From Treponema bryantii NK4A124 (GTDB lineage Bacteria; Spirochaetota; Spirochaetia; Treponematales; Treponemataceae), in the NCBI RefSeq assembly GCF_000421345.1, contig NZ_ATWV01000010.1:62001-126000 (forward strand): 64,000 nucleotides of DNA. The letters are read 5' to 3'. Shown one piece after another: positions 1 to 8,156 of the stretch (position 1 is its first letter; each line of letters opens with the position of its first letter). Below the pieces are notes generated by a model that ran no database searches, was not told the origin of the DNA, and saw only the letters and a list, made by a program, of their open reading frames with translations. A program made the translations under genes and the position numbers.

Positions 1-523
1 GACCAGCTTTAGTTTCCCACTCTATGCGGGTAATTGCATAAGCATAGGAAATTTCATTTTTTGGGTCGGGATATTCTTTTACCTTTTTCATGCCGTTTGC
101 AAGGGCCGTCGAATAAGATGCTACGTTTGTATATTTCATGTAAGAATAAATTGTGTCGTACTTTGTGTTTTCAAAAACCCAGTCACGGACGGCACGGGCA
201 GCTTCTTTTGCAAATCCTCTGCGCCAGTATTTTTTATGAATGTGATAACCAATTTCCGGGAGCAGCTGGCCATCAATATCCTGCAAAGTGATTCCACAGT
301 CGCCTATAAACTCGCCGGTCTCTTTCAAGACAACTGCCCAAAGTCCCCAGCCATATTTCTGATAATTTTCAAGATTCCATTCAATCCAGCGACGGGTGCG
401 GGCTTCGTCAAAAGGAGCGGGATAGTGCTGCATGGTTTCCGGGTCAGACATGATTTCATAGAGATCATCAAAATCATCCATTGTGTATTCGCGTAAAATC
501 AGGCGTTGTGTTTCTATCTGCAT
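1..523 (-). CDS. GNAT family N-acetyltransferase (RimJ/RimL-like), 3' end cut by window edge
   Basis: The frame opens with ATG at 523 and stays open to the left edge, giving 174 visible residues and no stop. It begins MQIETQRLILREYT, the usual opening of RimJ/RimL-type acetyltransferases that use acetyl-CoA to acetylate a protein N-terminus or small molecule. Further in are GEFIGDCGI (the central strand) and a GYHIHKKYWRRGFAKEA segment, which matches the pyrophosphate-binding signature (R-R-G-F/Y-A-x-E-A). Upstream of the ATG is a weak purine stretch. The substrate cannot be deduced. Family confidence is high. Confidence 0.85.
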   Translation of the reverse strand, partial: MQIETQRLILREYTMDDFDDLYEIMSDPETMQHYPAPFDEARTRRWIEWNLENYQKYGWGLWAVVLKETGEFIGDCGITLQDIDGQLLPEIGYHIHKKYWRRGFAKEAARAVRDWVFENTKYDTIYSYMKYTNVASYSTALANGMKKVKEYPDPKNEISYAYAITRIEWETKAG

Positions 524-539
524 TTCTTTACTCTTTATT

Positions 540-1091
540 TTATTTCCCGCAGTTTTTCTTATGAGCCTTAATTTTTTTGATAGCCCATGCATAGTGGCTT
601 GAGGTATCGCTTACGCAATAATCCCCGAGGGCCGCATTGCCTGTCCATGGAAAGTAGGCTTGTGTAAAAAGTTCTTCGTTAGTGTAGCCTTCAATCAGCT
701 TCATGGCGGCGGCGTGGCTTTTTTTGAACATTGCTTTTGCTGCTTCGAGGCTGGTTTCCTGATGTCGCTTCCAGAACATCTGGTTCATTGCGCCGTAAGT
801 TTTCCATGAATAGTCGGCTGGTAAAAAAGCGATGGCGGCTTTCTTGTCGGTTACGCCTTTATTGTTCTTTGGGAAGTCCAGCAAAAGCTGATGCCATTCG
901 TAAAGATGAATCAGAACATCGCGCACATTTTTGTCGCGGCTCCAGTGGGCTTCTTTTTTGCTTGGCTGTCCCGAAAAATCAAATGGGGTGTTAAGTTCCT
1001 TTTCGCTAAGCCCGTCAATGAGGCTCATAAGTGATTCATAATTTTCCTGTGCTGCTTTGAGCAGATCTTCTTTGTTGTGTGGTCTTGGCAT
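540..1091 (-). CDS. ClbS/DfsB family four-helix-bundle protein
   Basis: A 183-residue protein that matches the ClbS/DfsB (DUF1706) family throughout: an opening helix MPRPHNKEDLL, the signature RDVLIHLYEWHQLLLDF near residues 59-74, a WKTYGAMNQMFW segment, and a C-terminal WTGNAALGDYC...SSHYAWAIKKIKAH. E. coli ClbS is a cyclopropane hydrolase protecting against colibactin. Most relatives, including those in bacteria without colibactin, have no known substrate, and no toxin cluster is visible here. A strong AGGAGG ribosome-binding site precedes the ATG. It is probably a stand-alone detoxification or stress protein. Confidence 0.85.
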   Translation of the reverse strand: MPRPHNKEDLLKAAQENYESLMSLIDGLSEKELNTPFDFSGQPSKKEAHWSRDKNVRDVLIHLYEWHQLLLDFPKNNKGVTDKKAAIAFLPADYSWKTYGAMNQMFWKRHQETSLEAAKAMFKKSHAAAMKLIEGYTNEELFTQAYFPWTGNAALGDYCVSDTSSHYAWAIKKIKAHKKNCGK

Positions 1092-1177
1092 TTTGTCCTC
1101 CTGATGATTTTAGTATAACACGGGACGTGCCGGGCAAAAAGAAACAGCTTGTTGCTTTTTCGGGGGGCGGCGGCGGA

Positions 1178-1624
1178 CTAGGCCTTCCAGTGCTTGAGCT
1201 GCGAGAGCATGGAATCAAAGAGTTTACGGCGTTCATCATCACTCTGATTCTGCGGATTAGGCATGTGCTGCAAAAGAAAATCAATCAGGGAATCCTTCTG
1301 CTTATAAATAAACTCGCCGTCCACGTAGCACCATTTGCAGTAATCTTCGTTGAAGGTCTGGTCCGGCTCGCGGCTGATCATAGAATCTTCGGTAAGAGGC
1401 ATTCCGCAGCACTGACAGTAAAGCTGGCGTGGCGACCCAAGCAGAGTATTTATAGAAATGTTGAACTCGCGTGAAAGAACTTTGAGCATCTCGGGGTTGG
1501 GCTGGGTCTCCCCAGTTTCCCATCGGCTCACAGCCTGCCTTGTAATGTTTACGCGGTTTGCCATTTCTTCCTGAGTAAGATTATTTTTTTCGCGAAGGGT
1601 TTTAAGTATTTCAAAAACTTCCAT
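1178..1624 (-). CDS. XRE-family regulator with C-terminal zinc-ribbon domain
   Basis: The N-terminal 55 residues are a Cro/CI-type helix-turn-helix (LREKNNLTQEEMANRVNITRQAVSRWETGETQP). The C-terminal half has paired cysteines, YCQCCGMPL and DYCKWCYVDGEF, of the putative zinc-ribbon type, followed by a helical tail ending QLKHWKA. The ATG at 1624 is chosen over a GTG four codons upstream because AGTGAGG lies six bases before the ATG. A TATAAT-like -10 sits upstream. HTH plus this zinc ribbon is common in gut Firmicutes and spirochaetes, usually without known targets. Confidence 0.82.
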   Translation of the reverse strand: MEVFEILKTLREKNNLTQEEMANRVNITRQAVSRWETGETQPNPEMLKVLSREFNISINTLLGSPRQLYCQCCGMPLTEDSMISREPDQTFNEDYCKWCYVDGEFIYKQKDSLIDFLLQHMPNPQNQSDDERRKLFDSMLSQLKHWKA

Positions 1625-1690
1625 CGAATGCCTCACTTTTGTTGGATAGAATAATTATAGCACGCTTTTAGAAAATTTATAAGGCGTGCC

Positions 1691-1709
1691 CGCTTGCCTT
1701 CGGCAAGCG
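1691..1709. repeat. Short hairpin with CGCTTGCC arms
   Basis: Perfect 8-bp arms CGCTTGCC and GGCAAGCG separated by TTC, in the gap between the glycosylase and regulator genes. No T-run follows on the minus strand, so it is not a canonical terminator. A similar GGCAAGC-ACA-GCTTGCC hairpin occurs near 52997-53013, suggesting a dispersed element. Confidence 0.5.
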
Positions 1710-1720
1710 GTCGAGAGCCT

Positions 1721-2263
1721 TTAAAATTTATAAATCACTTTATAAGCCTCAATTAATTTTTCGAGGCTGCAGGCGGCATTTGCAGGGCTGGTGCTGGGCA
1801 GGCATTCTACAGTCAGCTGATAAGGCTCTTCGTATTTTTCTGCGCAAGTTTTCTTCCAGAGAGACCAGGCGGTTTTTCCTGTACAGAAAAGGCGTTTGAT
1901 TTTTGAATTACTCAGGATTTGCTCAAAGTCGTTGGGAATGGCCTTCTTAATAGAAGAATCTGCGGCTCCAGAAATCTCGCAGCTGGCAAGCACATCCCAA
2001 AGGGCTATGTGATGGCGGAGAAGAAAATCTCGTCGTTCAGAAATTGCAGCCTCGCGGTCAGGCGAATTGTTTGGGTAAGCCAGTTCTTCTCCAAAAACTG
2101 CTGGCAGTACCTTCCAGAATCTGTTCTGAGGATGCATGTAGAAAAAACCGGCTTCCCGGCTCTTGGGCGAAGGCATAGTTCCAAGAATCAAAACTCGGCT
2201 TTCTGAGTCCCAGACCGGCGGGATTTGATGAATTATCTTTTGTGAATCTGACTTTTCTTTCAT
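1721..2263 (-). CDS. DNA-deoxyinosine glycosylase (UDG family 6, HDG)
   Basis: A 180-residue uracil-DNA-glycosylase-fold protein. The first motif reads LGTMPSPKSREAGFFYMHPQ followed by NRFW, typical of family 6 hypoxanthine-DNA glycosylases that remove deaminated adenine. The second motif is STSPANA near the C-terminus. It starts 9 bp after the stop of the MGMT-like gene, so the two probably form a small DNA-repair operon. No strong ribosome-binding site is visible, which fits translational coupling. Confident for the superfamily, slightly less for the exact substrate. Confidence 0.82.
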   Translation of the reverse strand: MKEKSDSQKIIHQIPPVWDSESRVLILGTMPSPKSREAGFFYMHPQNRFWKVLPAVFGEELAYPNNSPDREAAISERRDFLLRHHIALWDVLASCEISGAADSSIKKAIPNDFEQILSNSKIKRLFCTGKTAWSLWKKTCAEKYEEPYQLTVECLPSTSPANAACSLEKLIEAYKVIYKF

Positions 2264-2272
2264 AAGATTATT

Positions 2273-2608
2273 TTAAGCCAGCGAGGCCCTCATCATTTCA
2301 AAATCATCGGGAGTAATTTCAAAGCGTTCCATATCAACATGGCCGTCAACAAAAAGAACTCCCTCAGCTTCAAGCTTTTCCTGCTGAATATCAGGTCCAC
2401 CAAAAGCAAAGCTTCCGGAGCAAAAGCCCTTCGCATTTACAACTCGGTGGCAGGGCGTAACTGCATTACTTGGATTTTTGTGCAAAGCATTTCCAACGTA
2501 GCGGCGAAGATTACGATTTCCCACAAGTGCTGCAATCTGAGAATAAGTAGCAACTTTTCCGCGTGGAATGAGTCTCACCGCCACATAGATTTTTTCTGCA
2601 AGTTCCAT
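2273..2608 (-). CDS. MGMT-type alkyltransferase-like DNA repair protein (short form)
   Basis: A 111-residue protein that covers only the C-terminal DNA-binding/active-site domain of O6-methylguanine-DNA methyltransferase. It retains the acceptor-cysteine motif TPCHRVVN at residues 51-58 (Cys53) and the Arg-finger helix RNLRRYVGNAL. Alkyltransferase-like (ATL) proteins of this size often replace that Cys with Trp. Here the Cys is present, so it may still transfer alkyl groups. It is followed directly by a hypoxanthine-DNA glycosylase gene. Confidence 0.85.
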   Translation of the reverse strand: MELAEKIYVAVRLIPRGKVATYSQIAALVGNRNLRRYVGNALHKNPSNAVTPCHRVVNAKGFCSGSFAFGGPDIQQEKLEAEGVLFVDGHVDMERFEITPDDFEMMRASLA

Positions 2609-2679
2609 GTAATTACATTAGCAGATTTTTTAATTTTAGTTCAGCTTATGCGCAGTGATGATTGTGTAGCTGTAAGCAT

Positions 2680-3345
2680 TTACTGTAATAATGCCGCCGC
2701 CGACTGTGCAATACCAGTTTTTCCCTCTGCGTGCGATATCAGCGTCTTTCCAAACTCTTCCAGTAATTCATGCTTGTAGACTTTTTCTCTTGTTGATTCC
2801 CGAACTTCTTTCCAGAGGCGGGCAGCAACTTTCAGTTTGTTGGGAAATTGTGCTGTGGACGGGTCTGCACAAAAGTCTTTTACAAACTTATTCCATTGAA
2901 GTGAAATCTTGTCATATTGGGCGTAACTTTTTCGCCCGTAATAAATATCAAGCAGATCTCCAAGGGTAAAAGCATTATCTCCAGTTTCACGGACTTTTCT
3001 TGCACTGGCAACCATGTCGGCATTGAACTTAAAGTTTTTAATTCCGGTCTCTTCAGAAAAGAAATCGCGGAAGCGCTGACTAAAACGAAAATCGCATTCA
3101 ATCAAACCGTTTTCAAGTGAGAGTTCAGTGACGGTCTTCTTTGCAACTCTCTTTCGACGACATTTTTTTATTTGTGAAGGCTTTCCCTTAAAATACGCCT
3201 CAATCCTCTCATTCAACTCCGCCTTATAACCACTGGCACAAATCCCAAGCCCTTTGCAAATCACCACAAGCTCTTCACGGTACCAGTAATATTTTGAGAA
3301 CTCTTCATATGTTTTAATTTCCTCAAAAGCAGGTCTTCTTCCCAT
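2680..3345 (-). CDS. SAP-domain protein (DUF6434-like C-terminus)
   Basis: A 221-residue protein from the ATG at 3345 (an in-frame ATG 12 codons earlier lies inside an operator-like palindrome). Residues about 10-50 resemble a SAP fold (helix, glycine turn, helix: YWYREELVVICKGLGICASGYKAELNERI), a DNA-binding motif. A basic patch KKCRRKRVAKK follows, then a conserved block with FRDFFSEETG and TLGDLLDIYYGRK, seen in SAP/DUF6434 proteins of gut bacteria. No catalytic motif is visible. There is no ribosome-binding site. A TATGAT -10 lies six bases before the ATG, which suggests a leaderless message. Function unknown, perhaps nucleic-acid binding. Confidence 0.7.
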   Translation of the reverse strand: MGRRPAFEEIKTYEEFSKYYWYREELVVICKGLGICASGYKAELNERIEAYFKGKPSQIKKCRRKRVAKKTVTELSLENGLIECDFRFSQRFRDFFSEETGIKNFKFNADMVASARKVRETGDNAFTLGDLLDIYYGRKSYAQYDKISLQWNKFVKDFCADPSTAQFPNKLKVAARLWKEVRESTREKVYKHELLEEFGKTLISHAEGKTGIAQSAAALLQ

Positions 3346-3351
3346 GCAAAA

Positions 3352-3390
3352 ATCATAACACAGAAAATATGACACCATCATGTCATATTT
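3352..3390 (-). promoter_or_regulatory. Promoter -10 with adjacent 10-bp palindromic operator for the SAP gene
   Basis: On the minus strand TATGAT (3357-3352) stands six bases before the ATG. Just upstream, 3365-3390 is a perfect inverted repeat, AAATATGACA and TGTCATATTT with a 6-bp spacer, where the -35 region should be. The placement is that of a repressor operator, possibly autoregulatory, since the downstream protein carries a DNA-binding domain. Confidence 0.55.
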
Positions 3391-3475
3391 AAAATCAGTT
3401 CAGAATTTAAGGTTTCATTTTTCATAGCATTGGAATCAATCCAGAGGTCATTCAAATAATATGCCGTGAATAAAA

Positions 3476-3504
3476 TTGGATAAAAATACTCTATTCAGTA
3501 TAAT
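3476..3504 (+). promoter_or_regulatory. Promoter for the Ste24-GNAT gene (leaderless geometry)
   Basis: TTGGAT at 3476-3481, a 17-bp spacer, and TATAAT at 3499-3504. Only TGAAAT separates the -10 from the ATG at 3511, so transcription should begin at or next to the start codon. No Shine-Dalgarno sequence is present. Confidence 0.65.
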
Positions 3505-3510
3505 TGAAAT

Positions 3511-5439
3511 ATGAACATATCTGTAAATCTTTCTAATCCATTTGTTTTAATTTTCCTTTGTGGCACTGCTGCTACTTTTTTAATTAACCATTTTCTTGAG
3601 TTTATTGATTTTCGTTCAAGAGTGAAAAATGGCGGCCGCATTCCAGACCTTTTGCAGAAGATTCCACTTGCGGCAGAAACCTTTGATACTGAAAAGCTAA
3701 AAAATATCAGTGCTTATGAAGATGCAAAATATTTTAAATGGTGCATCTCTTCTGTACTTACAACAATACTGGATCTGACACTTGTGATTTTTGGTTTTTA
3801 TCCTTTTGTGTTTAATTGTATCTGTGGCCTTACCGGATTTCCATCTACCATTGGAAACAGTTTTTTTTCCTTTCTTTTATTTACTTTCATCACATCTATA
3901 CCTTCTTTTATTCTGGCTCTTCCTTTTTCACTTTACGATGAATTTGTTCTGGAAAAAAAGTTTGGTTTCTCTAACATGACCTGGAAGCTCTGGATTATTG
4001 ATACAATAAAAAGCATGATTCTTGGTTTGATTTTAATGTCGCTTCTAACTTTTATAGCAGCAGTGGCTTTTGTTAAATTCGCGAACAGCTGGTGGTTTAT
4101 TCTTGCGGCCATTTTGATTGCCTTTACTTTCATCATGCAGGTTGTGTACCCGAAATTCATTGCACCACTTTTTAATAAATTCAGTCCGCTGGAAGACGGA
4201 GAAGCTAAAGAGAAAATCATGTCGATTCTTGATAAAGTCGGATTTAAAAACGGCGGGCTTTTTGTGATGGACGCCTCAAAGCGAAGCGGTCACAGCAATG
4301 CCTACTTCAGCGGCTTTGGAAAAACTAAACGAATTGTTCTTTACGATACACTTTTAAAATCTCTCACACCGGATGAACTTGCCGCTGTGCTTGGTCACGA
4401 GCTCGGACATTTCAAGCTTCACCATATCACAAAGCGTCTTTTTGTAATGATTCCGATGGAGTTTCTTGTGACCTATCTTTTGTATAAAATGGCTCATCTC
4501 ACCGGACTGTATAACGCTTTTGGTTTTACGAACATCACCCACCAAAATGTTGCCAGCGTTCAATTTATAGGAATCTTCCTCGCATCAATGCTCTGGAGTG
4601 CGGTCAGTGAAATTGTAAGTCCTATTTCAAATATCTTCTCCCGCAAGCAGGAATATCAGGCTGATGCCTTTGGTGCCCAGGCCTGTGGAACACCAGACCA
4701 TCTCATTACAGGTCTTATTAAACTTAACAGTGAAAATCTTTCTGAGCTGATTCCTCCAAAACTTTACGTCTTCTGGAATTATTCTCACCCTACCCTCGTT
4801 GAACGAATTGAAAAACTCAAAAGCAGAAACAGTGTTGCAGGTGACTGCGGAGACATCTATACTATTCGTCCTTTTGAAATGAAAAATATTCCCCTGATTC
4901 TTGATGTCGTAGTTCCAATGTGGAGCCCTCCTGTTGAGGATATGAGCTTCCGCCGTTTTTACGTTGAACACATTGTGCGTAATAATTTTTTTGAAAATGA
5001 TTTAAATTTTGAACTGATTGAAAATGGTAGTTTTTGCACATCGGCTTTTTTTGCCCGTAAAACTGATATTTGCAAAGCTGATGAATGGTATGATCTTGAA
5101 TCAAAAAAATATCCGGAAAACTTATTAACTTCTACAAAAATCGGAAAAGCTTATATTGAGCTGATGGATAAAAAAGTCCGTGCTTATATGAATGATGATG
5201 ACATTCAGCTGACTCTTTATGTAAGCAGAAAGAAAGGCTGCGGCTCTAAACTGCTTAATGAACTTTGCGATCGCCTGCGTAATCAGGGCTGGAAAAATCT
5301 TTATCTCTGGACCGACTGCGAATGCGACTGGCAGTGGTACACAAAACATGATTATGAACTTCTTTCTGAAGATGTTTATAAACCCTTCAGCAGCGAAGAC
5401 GAAGATTATATGACATATATTTTCAGGAAGAAGTTGTAA
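3511..5439 (+). CDS. M48 (Ste24/CAAX-protease-1-like) membrane metallopeptidase fused to a GNAT acetyltransferase
   Basis: A 642-residue protein. Residues 1-440 are a Ste24-type M48 protease: several membrane segments, then the zinc motif HELGH at 296-300 and the third ligand region RKQEYQADAFG, where Glu is the expected ligand. Residues about 447-642, beginning GDIYTIRPFEMKNIP, look like a GNAT domain: an N-terminal R-P-F opening, LYVSRKKGCGSKLLNELC as the acetyl-CoA signature, and LYLWTDCECDWQWYTKHDYE as the usual C-terminal strand with an aromatic Y. M48 enzymes cleave membrane-associated proteins or peptides. The GNAT substrate is unknown. The 3' end abuts the ApbE gene with no gap, so the two may be co-expressed. 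Confidence 0.85.
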   Translation: MNISVNLSNPFVLIFLCGTAATFLINHFLEFIDFRSRVKNGGRIPDLLQKIPLAAETFDTEKLKNISAYEDAKYFKWCISSVLTTILDLTLVIFGFYPFVFNCICGLTGFPSTIGNSFFSFLLFTFITSIPSFILALPFSLYDEFVLEKKFGFSNMTWKLWIIDTIKSMILGLILMSLLTFIAAVAFVKFANSWWFILAAILIAFTFIMQVVYPKFIAPLFNKFSPLEDGEAKEKIMSILDKVGFKNGGLFVMDASKRSGHSNAYFSGFGKTKRIVLYDTLLKSLTPDELAAVLGHELGHFKLHHITKRLFVMIPMEFLVTYLLYKMAHLTGLYNAFGFTNITHQNVASVQFIGIFLASMLWSAVSEIVSPISNIFSRKQEYQADAFGAQACGTPDHLITGLIKLNSENLSELIPPKLYVFWNYSHPTLVERIEKLKSRNSVAGDCGDIYTIRPFEMKNIPLILDVVVPMWSPPVEDMSFRRFYVEHIVRNNFFENDLNFELIENGSFCTSAFFARKTDICKADEWYDLESKKYPENLLTSTKIGKAYIELMDKKVRAYMNDDDIQLTLYVSRKKGCGSKLLNELCDRLRNQGWKNLYLWTDCECDWQWYTKHDYELLSEDVYKPFSSEDEDYMTYIFRKKL

Positions 5440-6564
5440 ATGAAAGCCGGAAGATTTTCTTTTTTGATTTTTACTTTTCTCATTTCATGCAGCGCTGTGA
5501 CTTTTCCTTCCTGCTCGAAGCGACACCCGGTAAAGGCTGAAGTAACTTCCTTCACTGCAATGAATACTTATATGACGGTAAAGTCCTATGGAAAAGATAC
5601 AAAAATATTAGCCGCTGCAAATTACCTTGTTCAGCAGGAAATAGAGTGGCTTGAGTCTATTCTTTCTACCACAATTGAAGGCAGCGATATTTATAAATTA
5701 AATGAGTCCACGGAAAATGATAATTTCAGTATCACAGAAAATTCCCTACACTCTGAAACCGCTTATTTGATTACCCGAAGCCACGAGCTTTATGACCTGA
5801 CCGGTGGTGCTTTTAATCCTGCACTCTATCCAGTAATTAAAGAATGGGGGTTTACGACTGGAGAATATAAAGTACCTTCCGAAGAAAGAATCCGCCAGCT
5901 GCTTGAATACACTGATTTTTCTAAAATTACAATTTCTGAAAAAGTAAGTTCATCTGAACTTCTCCCGGCGGACTATGATATAGCTGATCCTGCACCTCTG
6001 GTTATTATTGACCGCCCTGCCGGCATGCAGCTGGACTTTGGAGCAATCGGGAAAGGTTATGCGGGAGACAAGGCTATTGAAATTCTAAGAAAGGCTGGTG
6101 TTAGTTCTGCCTTACTTGATTTTGGCGGCAACATTCAGGTGCTGGGGACAAAACCAGATGGAAGCGACTGGACTGTTGGAATAAAAAATCCATGGGGTGG
6201 CGAACCTGTTGCTGCTGTAAAACTACGCGATGCCTGCATGATTACCAGCGGCGGCTACGAAAGATTTTTCACTGCACCGGATGGTCATAAGTATATTCAT
6301 ATTTTTGATGGAAGCACAGGACGCCCTGTGGAAAATAATCTTGAGAGCGTTACAATAATTTGCCGTGAAGGACTTTACGGCGATGCCCTCAGCACTTCTC
6401 TTTTTGTAATGGGACTGGATAAAGCCGTTGCGTTCTGGCAAAGCAGCGCCCGAGATTTTGATTTTGTGATTATCACTAAAGACAAGTGCCTTGTTTATTC
6501 AGCGCCGCTGGAAAAAAATATTTCTCTTCTTTTTGATTTTGACTCGGTTCGAGTTGTTGATTAA
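5440..6564 (+). CDS. apbE: FAD:protein FMN transferase (ApbE), lipoprotein
   Basis: A 374-residue protein that attaches FMN covalently to a Thr or Ser of target flavoproteins such as Rnf/Nqr subunits. It has a signal with a lipobox-like Cys (LISC, Cys17; a second candidate is Cys25), so it is exported and probably membrane-anchored. The family motifs are clear: FTAMNTYMTV, LTGGAFNPALYPVIKEWGF, LDFGAIGKGYAGDKA (Mg-binding Asp), DFGGNIQVLG and MITSGGYERFF. The ATG follows the preceding stop codon directly. Its 3' end overlaps by 4 bp the end of the converging Gx-transporter gene. With the NusG-II and Gx genes it forms a flavin-associated group often seen together. Confidence 0.93.
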   Translation: MKAGRFSFLIFTFLISCSAVTFPSCSKRHPVKAEVTSFTAMNTYMTVKSYGKDTKILAAANYLVQQEIEWLESILSTTIEGSDIYKLNESTENDNFSITENSLHSETAYLITRSHELYDLTGGAFNPALYPVIKEWGFTTGEYKVPSEERIRQLLEYTDFSKITISEKVSSSELLPADYDIADPAPLVIIDRPAGMQLDFGAIGKGYAGDKAIEILRKAGVSSALLDFGGNIQVLGTKPDGSDWTVGIKNPWGGEPVAAVKLRDACMITSGGYERFFTAPDGHKYIHIFDGSTGRPVENNLESVTIICREGLYGDALSTSLFVMGLDKAVAFWQSSARDFDFVIITKDKCLVYSAPLEKNISLLFDFDSVRVVD

Positions 6565-7661
6565 TACTCCCTGAGGGCCGCTTTAATTTTTGTAATGATT
6601 GAACCCTGAGTTTCTCTGAAAGTTTCCAGCATCCTGCTGTAGTAGCCGAGTGTGAGGACAAGCAGTGAGTCGGGGTTGGAAGTCAGTTTGATTGTGGCGG
6701 CAGTCTGGCTGAGGGCGCTCACGATGGAAAGGCGGAGAGCTTTTTGTAAGCCGGTAAGCAGGGCGCCCCCGGTGATTGAAAAGCCTGCGATGGTAAAGAT
6801 GACCCGGCCGTTTGGAACTAAGACTGACGTTAGCAGAACAAATAGCCAGAGCGAGATGTGAGGCAGGAGCAGGATTTTCCTACCGCTGATTTTTTGGGCG
6901 AGGAAGGAAAGCAGAAGGATGCCGCAAAGAAGCGCGGTGTTTTTTATGAAGAAGACGGAAGCCGCCGCGGCGAGGAGGATGGCAAGGCAGAAGAGATTGC
7001 GGATGCGGGGAAGTGGGTGTGAGCCGGGAATGTCGCCGGGGGCGTTGCGGGGGTGGCCCCCGCTAGAAGGGGTAGTGAGCAACGAAGTGCGAACGAGGGG
7101 AAGGCTTTCCCCTCCTTCATTAGTATTTCCCAAAAACTCCGCAATCCAGGCCGTAATAATTCCGCTGATCAGATTAAAAAGCAGCATTGGGCCGAGAAGA
7201 CTCCAGGTGCCCTGCCCCAGATAAAAAGAAGTGAGCGCAATCTGCACCACAGCACTCGAAGCAGCACCGCAAACCGAAATGCCATAAAGGCTGAGCAGGC
7301 TGCATCTGATGCCTTCCTGACTCGCATCTGACAGGCCCTCATCTGTTCTGCGTAAACCCGGCCGTCCCGCCCGATAAAGCCCGAACATAATCAGGGCACT
7401 CACAAGGCTCTGCGCAAAGGACACAAGAAAGAAAGGCGAAAAGAGCGTGCCGGCCATGAGGTTTGCAGCCACCGCCTTCACGACGCTGAGCAGCATAAAG
7501 GTGGGAAAAGTCAAACCGGCCGCCAGGCCCATGAGCAGAGCCGCATTCCCAAAGCCCAGGCGGAAAAATGGAAGCACGCGGGGAATCAGAAGTTCGGCGT
7601 AAGAGAAAATTAGAGTGAGAGCGGCCAGGCGGGCTATCTGATTTTTATTGGCTGACTGCAT
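6561..7661 (-). CDS. Gx transporter family membrane protein
   Basis: A 366-residue hydrophobic protein with many glycine/alanine-rich membrane segments (for example YAELLIPRVLPFFRLGFGN and LLMGLAAGLTFPTFMLLSVVKA), matching the Gx transporter family (also annotated as heptaprenyl-diphosphate-synthase component I). The start at 7661 is preceded by AGGAGGT eight bases away and overlaps the NusG-II gene by 17 bp. Residues about 183-206 sit in a loop between membrane segments and are encoded by an inserted GC-rich palindromic element (LPLVRTSLLTTPSSGGHPRN). Substrate unknown. The ApbE and NusG-II neighbours point to a role in redox or flavin-linked membrane physiology. Confidence 0.78.
   Translation of the reverse strand: MQSANKNQIARLAALTLIFSYAELLIPRVLPFFRLGFGNAALLMGLAAGLTFPTFMLLSVVKAVAANLMAGTLFSPFFLVSFAQSLVSALIMFGLYRAGRPGLRRTDEGLSDASQEGIRCSLLSLYGISVCGAASSAVVQIALTSFYLGQGTWSLLGPMLLFNLISGIITAWIAEFLGNTNEGGESLPLVRTSLLTTPSSGGHPRNAPGDIPGSHPLPRIRNLFCLAILLAAAASVFFIKNTALLCGILLLSFLAQKISGRKILLLPHISLWLFVLLTSVLVPNGRVIFTIAGFSITGGALLTGLQKALRLSIVSALSQTAATIKLTSNPDSLLVLTLGYYSRMLETFRETQGSIITKIKAALREY
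7043..7113. repeat. GC-rich palindromic element inside the Gx-transporter gene
   Basis: A segment much richer in GC than the surrounding gene, with short dyads (GGGGGTGGCCCCC and GGGGAAGGCTTTCCCC) around an AGTGAGCAACGAAGTGCGAACG core. Similar wording occurs in the noncoding block at 15180-15325. It preserves the reading frame and adds about 24 residues to a cytoplasmic or periplasmic loop. Confidence 0.55.
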
Positions 7662-8031
7662 CAAACTCCACCTCCTGACTTTCGCGACCACGACCCTGCC
7701 CGGCCTTCACACTTGCCTCTCCTTCCACACTAATCATCACCTTGTTAGGCAGACATACCAGCGGATTATGCCAGCCCTGTGCTATGCAGGTTTTATTTGG
7801 GCAGGGAGAATCTGTTATTCTCACGCGACCATTTTTGATTTCAAAAGTGGTTGGGCCTAGCTCTCCTGGAACGGTGTAAGTCCCAGCTAACTCAGCGGAG
7901 TATTCATACCGGGTGCCGGCCGCATTCACGACAACCCGCGAGCCCTTCTGACCAAGGCTGTGCACTGTTAGAAATATGCCGGCCACCGCAACGAGAATTA
8001 TTATCAGAATGTCTAATGCCCTAAAGCTCAT
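7645..8031 (-). CDS. NusG domain II-containing membrane-anchored protein
   Basis: A 128-residue protein from the ATG at 8031 (an ATG three codons earlier is too close to the AAGG for good initiation). One N-terminal membrane segment (LDILIIILVAVAGIFLTVHSL) leads to a beta-rich domain holding the family motif SPCPNKTCIAQGW and VCLPNKVMI, with two nearby cysteines on the outer face. This is a stand-alone NusG-II domain, not transcription factor NusG. It is first in an operon with the Gx transporter (17-bp overlap), an arrangement often linked to ApbE. Confidence 0.85.
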   Translation of the reverse strand: MSFRALDILIIILVAVAGIFLTVHSLGQKGSRVVVNAAGTRYEYSAELAGTYTVPGELGPTTFEIKNGRVRITDSPCPNKTCIAQGWHNPLVCLPNKVMISVEGEASVKAGQGRGRESQEVEFDAVSQ

Positions 8032-8156
8032 TTTCCGCATACCTTAAATATATCAGAAAAATCCCCCTTAATTGAATATATCGCTGAAATTTTCTATAAT
8101 AGAGCATTAAAATTACGGGGTCATTGTGCCCGAATCAGAAAAACTCGAGGAAAAAA

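Noticed and set aside
34-496. Plus-strand frames over the first 500 bases
   Set aside because: They are antisense to a clear acetyltransferase gene on the minus strand.
1691-1709. Hairpin downstream of the glycosylase gene as a terminator
   Set aside because: No T-run follows on the relevant strand; it is kept only as a repeat.
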